Below are positions 25,689 through 33,738 of a stretch of 64,000 bases of DNA, one piece after another. Within the stretch, counting starts at the first letter, position 1. The number at the start of each line of letters is the position of its first letter. The notes below the pieces were generated by a model. It saw nothing but the letters and a program-made list of their open reading frames with translations. It had not been told where the DNA came from and ran no database searches. Origin of the DNA: UBA3069 sp050633465 (GTDB taxonomy: Bacteria > Pseudomonadota > Alphaproteobacteria > Rhodobacterales > Rhodobacteraceae); contig JBOEGO010000001.1 in assembly GCA_050633465.1 (NCBI GenBank), forward strand, positions 1 through 64,000, written 5' to 3'. Made by a program: the position numbers and the translations under genes.

Positions 25689-26155
25689 CAGTCCTCTGGC
25701 CCCCGCGCGGCGATTCCGAGGATCGGCACCTCGACCGTCACTTCGCCTCCGTCGTCGAAAAGCAGGGTCAGCGGAAAGGTGTCCCCTTCCGTCATCGGTT
25801 CTTGTAGCCGCATCAGCATTGCGTGCAGGCCCCCCGGTTCGAGCGCGACGCTCTCGCCCGGGGCGATCGCGATCTCCCCCGCCGGGCTCATGGAACTCAC
25901 ACCTTCGGCATTTGTCTTCGTCTCGTGAATTTCGGGCATCATCGCGAGCGGTGTTGTAAGGCCGATCAGCGTCACTGGCTCGTCGCCAGTGTTGCGGATC
26001 GTCATGTAAGCGGCCCCGGGACGGTTCATCCCGATGGAGGCGCGGGACCACGCGTTCTCGACGACAACATCCTCGGGTCCGGCCAGCGCGGGCGCTGAGA
26101 ACCCTCCAAGGGTCAAAAGCGCCGCCAGTGTGCTGGTCAAAATATACTTTTTCAT
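25688..26155 (-). CDS. PCu(A)C-family periplasmic copper chaperone
   Basis: This 155-residue exported protein has a signal peptide (cleavage near ALAG). The ligand pattern H/M-x10-M-x21-H-x-M is present: EIHETK, SSMSPAGEI, then PGGLHAMLM. PCu(A)C carries Cu(I) to the CuA or CuB centre with SCO proteins, and here it is directly cotranscribed with one. Confidence 0.92.
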   Translation of the reverse strand: MKKYILTSTLAALLTLGGFSAPALAGPEDVVVENAWSRASIGMNRPGAAYMTIRNTGDEPVTLIGLTTPLAMMPEIHETKTNAEGVSSMSPAGEIAIAPGESVALEPGGLHAMLMRLQEPMTEGDTFPLTLLFDDGGEVTVEVPILGIAARGPED

Positions 26156-26178
26156 CGTTCTGATCCTGCCCTTTCCAT

Positions 26179-26838
26179 TCAGCTTTGCGCGGCAGCGACT
26201 TCGGCAGCCACCAGACGACGCAATTCTGCCTCTCCGAATGGATCGAGCGGCATGCCGTTCACGAAGAATGTGGGCGTCTGACGAATTCCCACGGTCTCGA
26301 CGTCAGCACGATCCTGGTTCAGGATCGCCACGACATCCGGTGCCAGCATTTGCGTGCGCGCGGCGTCTGCATCGAGCCCGGCCGTGGCGGCGATCTGAAG
26401 GATCAGGCCGGGTTCCGGGGCACCGTGCGACGCCCATCTCGGCTGCTCCCGCAAAACGGCCTCGAGCACCGGCTCGTAAATGTCCTGCATGCGCGCCGCC
26501 TCGAGCACGCGGATCGCTTCCTCGGATGCCGCGCCGTGGAAGGGCGTGTAGCGGATCACGACGCGGACAGCATCCCCATGCTCGGCCATGATGTCCTTCA
26601 CGATGGGATGAAAGGCGCGACAGGCCTCGCAGGCCGGATCGAAGAATTCGACGATCGTGACGGGCGCTTCCGCAGGCCCGAGGATGGGCGAGTAGGGGCG
26701 GATCATCGCGTCCGCGAGTTCCGGCGCAACAGGCTCCACTTCGGCCACCGGGCCGGGGCGGGTTGCAAACCAGGTGGCTCCGCCGAAACCGGCGACGCCG
26801 AGGGCGAGAACGGACAGGATCAGGCCGCGTCGGTTCAT
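26179..26838 (-). CDS. DsbA-family thiol oxidoreductase
   Basis: This membrane-anchored or exported protein of 219 residues has the N-terminal hydrophobic stretch LILSVLALGVAGFGG. The active site is FFDPACEACRAFHP near 66-79 and the cis-Pro loop RQTPTFFVNG near 190. Its ATG overlaps the stop of dsbB as ATGA, so the two form a DsbA/DsbB pair for periplasmic disulfide formation. Confidence 0.88.
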   Translation of the reverse strand: MNRRGLILSVLALGVAGFGGATWFATRPGPVAEVEPVAPELADAMIRPYSPILGPAEAPVTIVEFFDPACEACRAFHPIVKDIMAEHGDAVRVVIRYTPFHGAASEEAIRVLEAARMQDIYEPVLEAVLREQPRWASHGAPEPGLILQIAATAGLDADAARTQMLAPDVVAILNQDRADVETVGIRQTPTFFVNGMPLDPFGEAELRRLVAAEVAAAQS

Positions 26839-27257
26839 GTTCGTGTGTCCTTCAATGAAAGGGCCGACAGCGCCCCGATCAGCGCGAAGGCGGCGAGCGC
26901 CATCAGCGGGATCGGGACGCCGAAGACCAGTTGGTTGTCATCGGTGCAAGAGGGGCCGGTGGCCGTGCAGGGCTGGATGCGTTCGGGAACAAGACCGACG
27001 TACAGCCCCATGTGCCAGAGGGCGATTGCGCCGCCGCCAAGCGCCAATGCGATGCCGTAGCGTCCCACGCGGCCGTCCCGCCACCAAAGGCCGAGCCCGA
27101 GGACAATGGCCAAGGGGAACATGAAGGCGCGCTGGAACCAGCACAGCACACAGGGCGTCTGCCCCAGCACCTCGCCGATGAAAAGCACGGCAAGCGAGGC
27201 GACGAGCGCGATGATCCACGCCAGCCCGAGGGCTGTTTCTCCGGATATGCGGTTCAT
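26835..27257 (-). CDS. dsbB: Disulfide bond formation protein DsbB
   Basis: This four-helix membrane quinone reductase reoxidises DsbA. Both Cys pairs are present: TPCVLCWFQRAFM and the periplasmic pair PCTATGPSC. It starts at MNRISGETALG, 140 residues, directly after the SCO gene (5 nt) and overlapping the DsbA-like gene. Copper damages periplasmic thiols, so a dedicated pair fits the context. Confidence 0.9.
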   Translation of the reverse strand: MNRISGETALGLAWIIALVASLAVLFIGEVLGQTPCVLCWFQRAFMFPLAIVLGLGLWWRDGRVGRYGIALALGGGAIALWHMGLYVGLVPERIQPCTATGPSCTDDNQLVFGVPIPLMALAAFALIGALSALSLKDTRT

Positions 27258-27262
27258 GTCGG

Positions 27263-27865
27263 TCAAATCCTCTCTTCCAGATCGGCGAGGATCTCTTCGG
27301 CGGAGGTGCCATAGGGCCACGAGTCGGCAAAACCTGCCTCGGGGTCGAAGAGGAACAGATGCGACGTGTGGCCCATGGTGTACCCATCCGGCGCTGCGGC
27401 CTCTTCGACGCGCTCAAAGAAGATTGGAAACGTCTCGGACGTGGCGGCGATCTGTTCCGGCGTGCCCGTCAGCCCGATGATGCCCGCATCGAACAGCGGG
27501 ACGTATTCGGCGAGTGCTGGGGGCGTGTCTCGTTCAGGGTCGATTGTTATGAAAATCGGCTGGACCTTGGCGGCATCGTCGCCCAGACCGTCCATCACCG
27601 CCGCGACCTCAGATAGGGTCGTCGGGCAGACGTCGGGGCAGTTGGTAAAGCCGAAAAACACCAGCATCCAGCGCCCCGCAAAGTCCTCCTCGGTTTGAAC
27701 CATACCCCGGTGGTCTGTCAGTTCGAATTCAGCGAAAAAAGGCGGCTCGGCGTCAGTTCGGGCGCTGTCGGCACGATAATCGGACCAGAGCAAAAGCCAT
27801 ACGAAGGCAAGCGCTGCCACGCCTGCCAAAACCCAAAGCAACTTCTGTGCCGATGTAAGGGACAA
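27263..27865 (-). CDS. SCO1/SenC-family copper chaperone, first gene of the operon
   Basis: This 200-residue anchored thioredoxin-fold protein has an N-terminal helix at 8-27 and copper ligands FTNCPDVCPTTLSE and GYTMGHTSHLFLF. It opens the 13-gene minus-strand operon about 30 nt after the predicted start of the divalent-metal MerR-type promoter. Paralogous to 25062-25688. Confidence 0.9.
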   Translation of the reverse strand: MSLTSAQKLLWVLAGVAALAFVWLLLWSDYRADSARTDAEPPFFAEFELTDHRGMVQTEEDFAGRWMLVFFGFTNCPDVCPTTLSEVAAVMDGLGDDAAKVQPIFITIDPERDTPPALAEYVPLFDAGIIGLTGTPEQIAATSETFPIFFERVEEAAAPDGYTMGHTSHLFLFDPEAGFADSWPYGTSAEEILADLEERI

Positions 27866-27900
27866 TCCTGTTCGCCTTATTTTGATTCTTATTGCATGTG

Positions 27901-27931
27901 CGGATACATCCTCTAGCCGCTAGAGGTTCAA
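27901..27931 (-). promoter_or_regulatory. MerR-type promoter of the 13-gene operon
   Basis: On the minus strand TTGAAC (27931-27926), a 19-bp spacer, TATCCG (27906-27901). The spacer holds the perfect inverted repeat CCTCTAG-CGG-CTAGAGG, the best of its class. The MerR regulator at 28037 is divergent from it, so this is probably its prime target. Confidence 0.8.
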
Positions 27932-28036
27932 GCACGAAATCATGGTATAGCTTCAACTCACGCGTCTGTGAATCCGACACTTGTTTATTCCGACGGCAAA
28001 ACCTACACAAACTGTATCTTTTTCATGGAGGCGAAA

Positions 28037-28465
28037 ATGCTCACGATCGGTACTCTGTCAAAGAAGACTGGCACAAAGGTGCAGACCATCCGGTACTACG
28101 AACAGATTGGGCTCATGCCCGAACCTGGCAGGACCGAAGGCGGACAGAGGCGCTACGACAATGCACAGCTCGACCGACTGTCCTTCATCCGCCATTCGCG
28201 GCAACTCGGTTTCTCGCTCGATGCGATCCGCGAGCTGCTCGACCTCAGCGACCATCCCAACCGACCCTGTGACGAAGCCGATGCGATCGCGCGCCGGCAG
28301 CTCAAACAGGTGGAGCAGCGCATGGCCCGCCTGGAGGCGCTGCGCATGGAACTGAAACGCATGGTTCACGAATGCAGCGGCGGGCGGACGGGAGACTGCA
28401 AGGTGCTTGAGGTGTTGCGGGACCATTCGGAATGCCTGACCGAGCACGAGGAAATCGGGGCCTGA
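28037..28465 (+). CDS. MerR-family regulator, divalent-metal (CadR/PbrR/ZntR) type
   Basis: This 142-residue activator has an N-terminal winged HTH (MLTIGTLSKKTG, TIRYYEQIGLM). In MerR proteins the residue at the start of the dimer helix predicts ion charge: Cys for 2+ and Ser for 1+. Here it is Cys78 (HPNRPCDEAD). The metal loop has Cys113 and Cys121 (HECSGGRTGDCKV) and a further Cys133. GGAGG precedes the ATG at 28037. It is divergent from the 13-gene operon and followed by a CDF gene. It probably controls the five CTCTAG-class promoters listed here. Confidence 0.88.
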   Translation: MLTIGTLSKKTGTKVQTIRYYEQIGLMPEPGRTEGGQRRYDNAQLDRLSFIRHSRQLGFSLDAIRELLDLSDHPNRPCDEADAIARRQLKQVEQRMARLEALRMELKRMVHECSGGRTGDCKVLEVLRDHSECLTEHEEIGA

Positions 28466-28547
28466 AGGAATTCAGCCAACATTCCGGCTGGAACGCAGAT
28501 CAGCCGCAGAAGTTAATGTGTCGTACAACACAGGCTGGAACCACAAA

Positions 28548-29147
28548 ATGGCTGCTAGACAAAATTCAATGGAGAGACGGACGCTTTGGATCGTTCTGGC
28601 GCTCAATATCGGTTTGGCCGTGGCCTTTTTCGCAACAGGCGCCTTCGGCGACTCAAGTGCCCTGATCGCCAACGGGCTCGATAACCTCTCCGACAGCTTC
28701 GTCTACGCGATCAGCCTTTTCGCTTTGTCCCGATCCGACAAATGGAAACGCGGGGCGGCGAACGTTTCCGGCGGGCTGCTGATCCTGTTCGCCGCTGGTA
28801 TCCTCTACGATGCATGGCGCCGCTACATCGGCGGGTCAGATCCGCTCGGCACGATCATGATCGCCATGGCCCTGTTTGCGGCGGCGATCAACGCAGTCTG
28901 CGTCTGGCTGCTCGCTAAGCTCAAAAATCCGGACGTCAACATCCGCGCGGCCAACACCTTCAGTTACAACGATTTCGCCGCGAACCTCGGAATCGTCTTG
29001 GCTGGCGGCCTCGTCGCCTGGCTGGGAACCAACTGGCCGGACCTCGTCGTCGGCGTGATTGTCGCCGGGATCGCGGCCTGGGGCGGTATCGATATTCTAC
29101 GCGACGCACACGGCGAACACCACAAAGCGGTTCACACGGGCAAATAG
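28548..29147 (+). CDS. Cation diffusion facilitator-type exporter
   Basis: This is a membrane antiporter of about 199 residues. The helix-2 metal motif is NGLDNLSDSFVYA, in place of the more usual HxxxD, and a helix-5 motif NTFSYNDFAAN follows. The protein ends in HGEHHKAVH and lacks a long C-terminal cytoplasmic domain. The start is uncertain: GTG 28518, ATG 28548 (chosen, GGAA upstream) or ATG 28569. It probably moves Zn, Cd or Co out of the cytoplasm and is cotranscribed with the merR gene 80 nt upstream. Confidence 0.8.
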   Translation: MAARQNSMERRTLWIVLALNIGLAVAFFATGAFGDSSALIANGLDNLSDSFVYAISLFALSRSDKWKRGAANVSGGLLILFAAGILYDAWRRYIGGSDPLGTIMIAMALFAAAINAVCVWLLAKLKNPDVNIRAANTFSYNDFAANLGIVLAGGLVAWLGTNWPDLVVGVIVAGIAAWGGIDILRDAHGEHHKAVHTGK

Positions 29148-29175
29148 TTGCGGGAGATTCTTTCTAAAGTAAGGG

Positions 29176-29206
29176 TTGAAGCTATAGTGACTATAGCAAT
29201 TAGGTT
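29176..29206 (+). promoter_or_regulatory. MerR-type promoter, divalent-metal class
   Basis: TTGAAG (29176-29181), a 19-bp spacer, TAGGTT (29201-29206). The spacer begins with the perfect inverted repeat GCTATAG-TGA-CTATAGC. It drives the transglutaminase-like gene and the second CDF gene. Confidence 0.75.
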
Positions 29207-29236
29207 TGTTCCAAGACGATTCGAGGAGCGACTCCG

Positions 29237-29998
29237 TTGCAGATGACCGACCCTTTACTTGCACCCACCAAACTACTGGATTTTGAGGCCGCGCCTCTTG
29301 CGCATCTAATTGAGACCCGCGGCTGGCGCGGCTTATCCGAATACGATCGGACCGGAGCTGCCTATGATTTCGTTCGGAATGAAATCGCGTTCGGATACAA
29401 TCGAGCCGACGACATCCCCGCCTCGGATGTGCTTTCCGACGGCTATGGGCAGTGCAATACCAAAGGGACGCTCTTGATGGCGCTGCTGCGTGGTGTTGGC
29501 ATTCGTTGCCGGTTGCATGGCTTCACGATCCACAAAGGCTTGCAGCGCGGTGTTGTCCCTGAGCTGGTGTATCCGCTTGCTCCGCAGGAAATTCTCCACT
29601 CATGGGTCGAGATCGAATTTCAAGTTGCCTGGATCAACCTTGAAGGCTTCATCCTGGATGACGCTTTCCTCGATGTCCTGCAAACGTCATTCTCGAACAC
29701 AGAAAGTCTCTGCGGTTATGGCGCGGGCACGGATTGCCTTGGCGCGCCTCCCGTCGCCTGGAACGGAGAAGATACCTACATTCAGAAAACCGGCATTGTG
29801 CAAGATTTTGGCGTGTACGATACGCCGGACGCCTTCTATTTGTCCCATGAGCAATCCTTTGGATGGCTGCGTGGCGCCCTTTACCGTCATATAATACGCC
29901 ACTGGATGAATGCGCGCGTACGTGGTTTCCGCAGCGGCCGCCTGAAGACTGACCGACGCGCGACACACGCGCACGCGGAGCCTGCCAATGCCACATGA
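29237..29998 (+). CDS. Transglutaminase-like (cysteine protease fold) protein
   Basis: This cytoplasmic-looking protein of 253 residues has the catalytic triad order: Cys in GYGQCNTKGTLLMALLRG near 73, His in ILHSWVEIEF near 118, and Asp in the region NLEGFILDDAF. A TTG start at 29237 is best placed behind GAGGAG (8 nt); ATG at 29243 is the alternative. It is directly behind a divalent-metal MerR promoter and overlaps the next CDF gene by 11 nt. No such gene is a standard part of zinc or cadmium operons. Its substrate is unknown. Confidence 0.8.
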   Translation: MQMTDPLLAPTKLLDFEAAPLAHLIETRGWRGLSEYDRTGAAYDFVRNEIAFGYNRADDIPASDVLSDGYGQCNTKGTLLMALLRGVGIRCRLHGFTIHKGLQRGVVPELVYPLAPQEILHSWVEIEFQVAWINLEGFILDDAFLDVLQTSFSNTESLCGYGAGTDCLGAPPVAWNGEDTYIQKTGIVQDFGVYDTPDAFYLSHEQSFGWLRGALYRHIIRHWMNARVRGFRSGRLKTDRRATHAHAEPANAT

Positions 29999-30944
29999 CC
30001 ACGGGCACGCGCATATCGATCCGAATTCTGGGGACCGGCGGGTTGCCATCGCCATCTGGGCAAACGGGCTACTTACCGTTGCGCAAGTCGTCGGGGGCAT
30101 ATTCTCGGGCAGTCTGGCACTGATCGCCGATGCGCTGCACAACTTTTCCGATATGGCCTCGCTTGTCATTGCCTTCGCCGCACGCAAGATCGCGCGCCGC
30201 CCGGCCGATGAGCGCATGACCTTCGGCTATGGCCGGGTCGAAATCGTCGCAGCCCTGATCAACTACACCACCCTCATCGTGATCGGCTTCTATCTGATCT
30301 ACGAAGGTGGCATGCGCATGATTGATCCACCCGAAGTCATGGGGTGGACCGTCGTCATTCTCGGTGGAATCGCGCTTGTGGTCGACACGCTGACCGCAAT
30401 GCTGACCTACTCGATGCAGAAGGGGAGCGTGAACATCCGTGCGCTTTTTCTCCACAACCTTTCGGATGCGTTGGCTTCAGTGGCCGTGATAGTCGGCGGG
30501 ACGCTCATTATACTCTATGAAATGCGTTGGGTTGATCCGGCCATCACCATCGGCATCGCGCTCTACATCCTGTATCTGTCCTTCACCGAAATAGGCGGCC
30601 CAATCCGAACCCTGATGCTCGGGAGCCCGCCGGACATCGACAACGAGGCCGTCGTCGAAGCGATGCGGAAAGTCGAAGGCGTCGCCGACGTCCACCACGT
30701 CCATCTCTGGCAAATGCAAGAGCACGAGGCTGCGCTCGACTGCCATGTCGTCGTGGCAGCCGAGGGGTGGTCGAAGATTGAAGAGATCAAGAGCGCGATT
30801 AAGAAGCGGCTGAAGGGAGAATTCGGCATCAGCCATTCCAGCCTCGAATTCGAGCACGAGGATCGCGCTCATCAGAACGCCGATCTCTATGGTCACGGTA
30901 ATTCGAGAGATGGGGAGGAAACTCATACTCACGAAAAAAGCTGA
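29988..30944 (+). CDS. CzcD-type cation diffusion facilitator
   Basis: This 318-residue Zn/Cd/Co antiporter has a His-rich N-terminus (HDHGHAHID) and six helices. The metal-site motifs are DALHNFSDMASL in helix 2 and LFLHNLSDALASV in helix 5. A cytoplasmic dimer domain follows (VEGVADVHHVHLWQM, LDCHVVV) and a His-rich tail (HGNSRDGEETHTHEKS). It overlaps the transglutaminase-like gene, so the two are translated together. Confidence 0.92.
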   Translation: MPHDHGHAHIDPNSGDRRVAIAIWANGLLTVAQVVGGIFSGSLALIADALHNFSDMASLVIAFAARKIARRPADERMTFGYGRVEIVAALINYTTLIVIGFYLIYEGGMRMIDPPEVMGWTVVILGGIALVVDTLTAMLTYSMQKGSVNIRALFLHNLSDALASVAVIVGGTLIILYEMRWVDPAITIGIALYILYLSFTEIGGPIRTLMLGSPPDIDNEAVVEAMRKVEGVADVHHVHLWQMQEHEAALDCHVVVAAEGWSKIEEIKSAIKKRLKGEFGISHSSLEFEHEDRAHQNADLYGHGNSRDGEETHTHEKS

Positions 30945-30984
30945 CCGAGCATGAGGACATCATTACCTCATTTGCGACGGCAAG

Positions 30985-31004
30985 TTGACGTCGACCAACG
31001 TCAA
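30985..31004. other. Inverted repeat downstream of the CDF gene
   Basis: TTGACGT-N6-ACGTCAA is a perfect 7-bp dyad in the 200-nt gap behind the CDF operon. No T-tract follows, so it is either a weak terminator or a protein-binding site. The rest of 30945-31109 shows nothing recognisable. Confidence 0.3.
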
Positions 31005-31109
31005 GTGGACTGATGAACCTTTGCATGAGCAACTGGCTGCGAAGGGCAGTAACGAAGGTCTGAGGCGGATACACTACAGGGGTATCACGTCCAAGTTACA
31101 GAATGTCAC

Positions 31110-31140
31110 TTGACCTCCCCTTGCTGGAAGGTTGTAGCAG
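31110..31140 (+). promoter_or_regulatory. CueR-type copper promoter
   Basis: TTGACC (31110-31115), a 19-bp spacer with ACCTCCCC and TGGAAGGT half-sites, TAGCAG (31135-31140). The predicted start of transcription falls at about 31147, one base from the ATG at 31148. Confidence 0.75.
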
Positions 31141-31147
31141 TAACTGT

Positions 31148-31501
31148 ATGACCTGCGTTTTTCGCCTTGTTTTGATTCTCATGCTGACCTTCGGTGCAGT
31201 GACTGCGCCGGATATGTCGTCGGCCAGTATGTCAATCACGGCTATGGCGCAGATGGAACCCACCGAAAGCGCCGATGGCCTCTGCAATGGTTGCGATCCC
31301 GCTGGATTTGCTGACGGTACTGCCTGTGAAGGTGGGTGTCCTGTTCCTTGCGGCTCCAGCGGTACGGCTGGCCTCCTTGCCAAGATGCCGTCAGAGCGGC
31401 TCGCGATGCCCTTTGGTACTGCCATCCGGGGTGCCGAACCTTTGATCCCAGTCGGCGCAAATCCGTCGCTTGATCCGTTCCCTCCCAAACTGCCTGTTTG
31501 A
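31148..31501 (+). CDS. Small exported Cys-rich protein, possible copper-responsive leader protein
   Basis: This 117-residue protein from MTCVFRLVLILMLTFG has a signal-like N-terminus. The centre carries Cys clusters (GLCNGCDPAG, then CEGGCPVPCG) that could bind copper. Family not recognised; the first-gene position and Cys clusters resemble CopL-like proteins that sense or buffer copper, which is inference. The ATG lies at the expected transcription start of the CueR-type promoter, so the message may be leaderless; otherwise a start at 31181 (MLTFG) would be used. Confidence 0.6.
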   Translation: MTCVFRLVLILMLTFGAVTAPDMSSASMSITAMAQMEPTESADGLCNGCDPAGFADGTACEGGCPVPCGSSGTAGLLAKMPSERLAMPFGTAIRGAEPLIPVGANPSLDPFPPKLPV

Positions 31502-31591
31502 ACCTGATACCGGCCTCGCCTGCTGCGAGGCCTGATTGTTGCCTTGGCCGAAGCTGGCTGAGTGCGACCCTTTCAGATCAAGGCAGTTGCG

Positions 31592-33031
31592 ATGATCCTC
31601 CACAGACCGATTTCACGAAGGCACGTGCTTCGCACAGGTGCCGCATTCACAGCCCTATCCGCTCTATCACCTGCACGAATGGCAATGGCCGATCCAACTG
31701 GGGACCCATTCGTCCTACGCGCGGCATCCGGACAGGCCGCCCTGCGCCCGTCACCATACGGCCCGACTAATGTCTGGAGCTATAACGGGTCCGTCCCCGG
31801 TCCTGAAATCAGGGCCCGGCAGGGCGACCGAGTGCTGGTTTTGGCTCAGAATGGGTTGGATGAAGGGACCACAATCCACTGGCATGGCATCCGCACGCCC
31901 AATGCGATGGACGGAGTGCCGTTCCTCACGCAGGACCCGATCCCGGTTGATGGCGATTTCCTGTACGAATTCGATGCACTGGATGCGGGCACGTTCTGGT
32001 ATCACCCGCACCAGCGCAGTTCGGAACAGGTCGGACGTGGACTCTACGGGCCGCTGATCGTCGAGGAGGTGGACCCGATCCACGTGGATCGTGACCTGAC
32101 CTGGATGCTGGACGACTGGCGCATGACGCGGGCGGGGCAGTTGTCGGATGAGTTCGGCAACCGCCATGACGCGATGCACGGCGGTCGTATTGGCAATTCC
32201 GTGACCATCAACGGTGAGATCCCCGAACGGATCTCGGTGCAATCCGGTGAGCGCATCCGCTTGCGGCTAATCAACGCGGCGAACGCGCGGATATTCGGGC
32301 TGGATTTTGGAGATTTTGAACCAGTCGTGGTCGCGCTGGACGGTCAACCCGTGACGCCCCATGCCCCTGACGGCGGGGTCGTGGTGATCGGCCCGGCGAT
32401 GCGTGTCGATCTGGTAATCGACATGACCGGCAAACCCGGAGAGGCCGTCACGGTCACCGATGTCTTTTACGAAGGCCTCGAATACCGTCTGGTCGATCTC
32501 GTCTACGGGCCTGACAGGCTGCGGGACAGTGTGCCGGATTGGTCGATGGACCTGCCGCCCAACCCGCTGGCCGAACCGGACATGGCGTCGGCCGCGCGGC
32601 ACCAGATCGTCTTCAACGGCGGAATGATGGGGCAGATGATGATGGGCGGCGGCATGGGGTCAATGATGGGCCAGATGCGCGAAGGAAACATGTGGTTCAT
32701 CAACGGCGAAGCCGCGACGGGTCACATGATGGACCCGTTGCTGGTCCTGCCGCAGGGCACGTCGCACGTGTTCGAGATGGATAATCGCACGGCTTGGCAC
32801 CATCCGATCCATTTTCATGGACATTCGTTCCGTGTGATCGCGCGCAACGGGCAACCGACACGGCATCGCGAATGGCAGGACACCGTCCTGATGGCCCCCG
32901 AAGAACGGGTCGAAATCGCGTTCGTCGCGGACAACCCAGGCGACTGGATGTTCCACTGTCACATTCTGGAACACCAGGCGGCGGGCATGATGGGCGTCAT
33001 CCGTGTCGATCCTGACACGACCAAAACCTGA
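31592..33031 (+). CDS. Three-domain multicopper oxidase (CueO/CopA type)
   Basis: This periplasmic Cu(I) oxidase has a Tat signal (ISRRHVLRTG, cleavage near AMAD). The copper ligand motifs are all present: TIHWHGI, FWYHPHQ, HHPIHFHGHSF and MFHCHILEHQ. A Met-rich insert (GGMMGQMMMGGGMGSMMGQM) near 345-365 resembles the CueO copper-binding segment. It starts at MILHRPISR, 479 residues. Second gene behind the CueR-type promoter at 31110. It detoxifies by oxidising Cu(I). Confidence 0.92.
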   Translation: MILHRPISRRHVLRTGAAFTALSALSPARMAMADPTGDPFVLRAASGQAALRPSPYGPTNVWSYNGSVPGPEIRARQGDRVLVLAQNGLDEGTTIHWHGIRTPNAMDGVPFLTQDPIPVDGDFLYEFDALDAGTFWYHPHQRSSEQVGRGLYGPLIVEEVDPIHVDRDLTWMLDDWRMTRAGQLSDEFGNRHDAMHGGRIGNSVTINGEIPERISVQSGERIRLRLINAANARIFGLDFGDFEPVVVALDGQPVTPHAPDGGVVVIGPAMRVDLVIDMTGKPGEAVTVTDVFYEGLEYRLVDLVYGPDRLRDSVPDWSMDLPPNPLAEPDMASAARHQIVFNGGMMGQMMMGGGMGSMMGQMREGNMWFINGEAATGHMMDPLLVLPQGTSHVFEMDNRTAWHHPIHFHGHSFRVIARNGQPTRHREWQDTVLMAPEERVEIAFVADNPGDWMFHCHILEHQAAGMMGVIRVDPDTTKT

Positions 33032-33069
33032 AAGCTCACAGATCACTGACGACGGAAGGGAAAGAACCG

Positions 33070-33525
33070 ATGAAAAAGATACTTGGATTTGCCAGCCTCG
33101 GCACCGCAGGTGCTGCCGCTGTCCTTGCGATGAGCCTGAATGCCGCGCCGGTCGCGGCGCAGGAGGTCACGCTCTACAAGAATCCGCAATGCGGATGCTG
33201 CGAAAGCTACGCGGACTATCTGCGGGAGAACGGTTTCACGGTGGAGGTGAAACCGACCCACGACTTGGCGCAGATCAGCCGCGACGCTGGCATCCCGGAC
33301 GATTTCCAGGGCTGCCATACCGCCTTTCTTGACGATTACGTCGTCAGCGGACACGTGCCGATCGATGTCGTCAACAGGCTGCTCGAAGAGCGCCCGGAAA
33401 TTGCCGGTGTGACACTTCCCGGCATGCCATTGGGGTCGCCGGGTATGGGCGGCGCAAAACAGGAGCCGTTCAAGATTTACACCGTCGAGGAAGGTGTGAG
33501 CCCGACCGTATATGCGGTCGAATGA
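33070..33525 (+). CDS. DUF411 periplasmic metal-binding protein
   Basis: This 151-residue protein has a signal peptide (cleavage near VAAQ). It carries the Cys cluster NPQCGCCESYADYL, then FQGCHTAFLDDYVVSGHVP and LPGMPLGSPGMGG. GGAAGGGAAAG lies upstream. It sits directly behind the multicopper oxidase, the usual neighbourhood of DUF411 in copper loci. Paralogue of 23233-23688, with better conserved Cys spacing. Confidence 0.87.
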   Translation: MKKILGFASLGTAGAAAVLAMSLNAAPVAAQEVTLYKNPQCGCCESYADYLRENGFTVEVKPTHDLAQISRDAGIPDDFQGCHTAFLDDYVVSGHVPIDVVNRLLEERPEIAGVTLPGMPLGSPGMGGAKQEPFKIYTVEEGVSPTVYAVE

Positions 33526-33534
33526 TCAATTGCG

Positions 33535-33562
33535 CGGTCTGGTGCTAACCCGTGCCAGACCG
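33535..33562 (+). other. Intra-operon hairpin
   Basis: CGGTCTGG-N12-CCAGACCG forms a perfect 8-bp stem between the DUF411 gene and the small Met-rich gene. No T-tract follows. It may set mRNA processing or partial termination. Confidence 0.35.
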
Positions 33563-33582
33563 GCTTCAAGGAAAAGCAAAGG

Positions 33583-33726
33583 ATGAATTGTATGATGATG
33601 AACGGTGAAATGATGGGCGGCGGCATGATGATCGCGATGGGCCTCGTTTGGTTGCTGATCGTGGGGGTGCTGGTGCTCGCGGCGATCGCATTGGTCAAAT
33701 ACATTCGCTCGGACAACGGAAAATAG
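33583..33726 (+). CDS. Small Met-rich membrane protein
   Basis: This 47-residue protein from MNCMMMNGEMMGGG has one Met/Cys-rich N-terminal patch, one membrane helix (LVWLLIVGVLVLAAIALV) and a charged end. AAGGAAA precedes the ATG. The Met-Cys patch would face the periplasm or membrane surface and could bind Cu(I). Family not recognised; the context is the CueR-controlled operon. Confidence 0.65.
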   Translation: MNCMMMNGEMMGGGMMIAMGLVWLLIVGVLVLAAIALVKYIRSDNGK

Positions 33727-33738
33727 AAATGCGCCGAA

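Noticed and set aside
28478..28510. ATTCCGGCTGGAAC between merR and the CDF gene as a CueR-like site
   Set aside because: Short dyad without matching -35 or -10 hexamers; the CDF gene is better explained as cotranscribed with merR.
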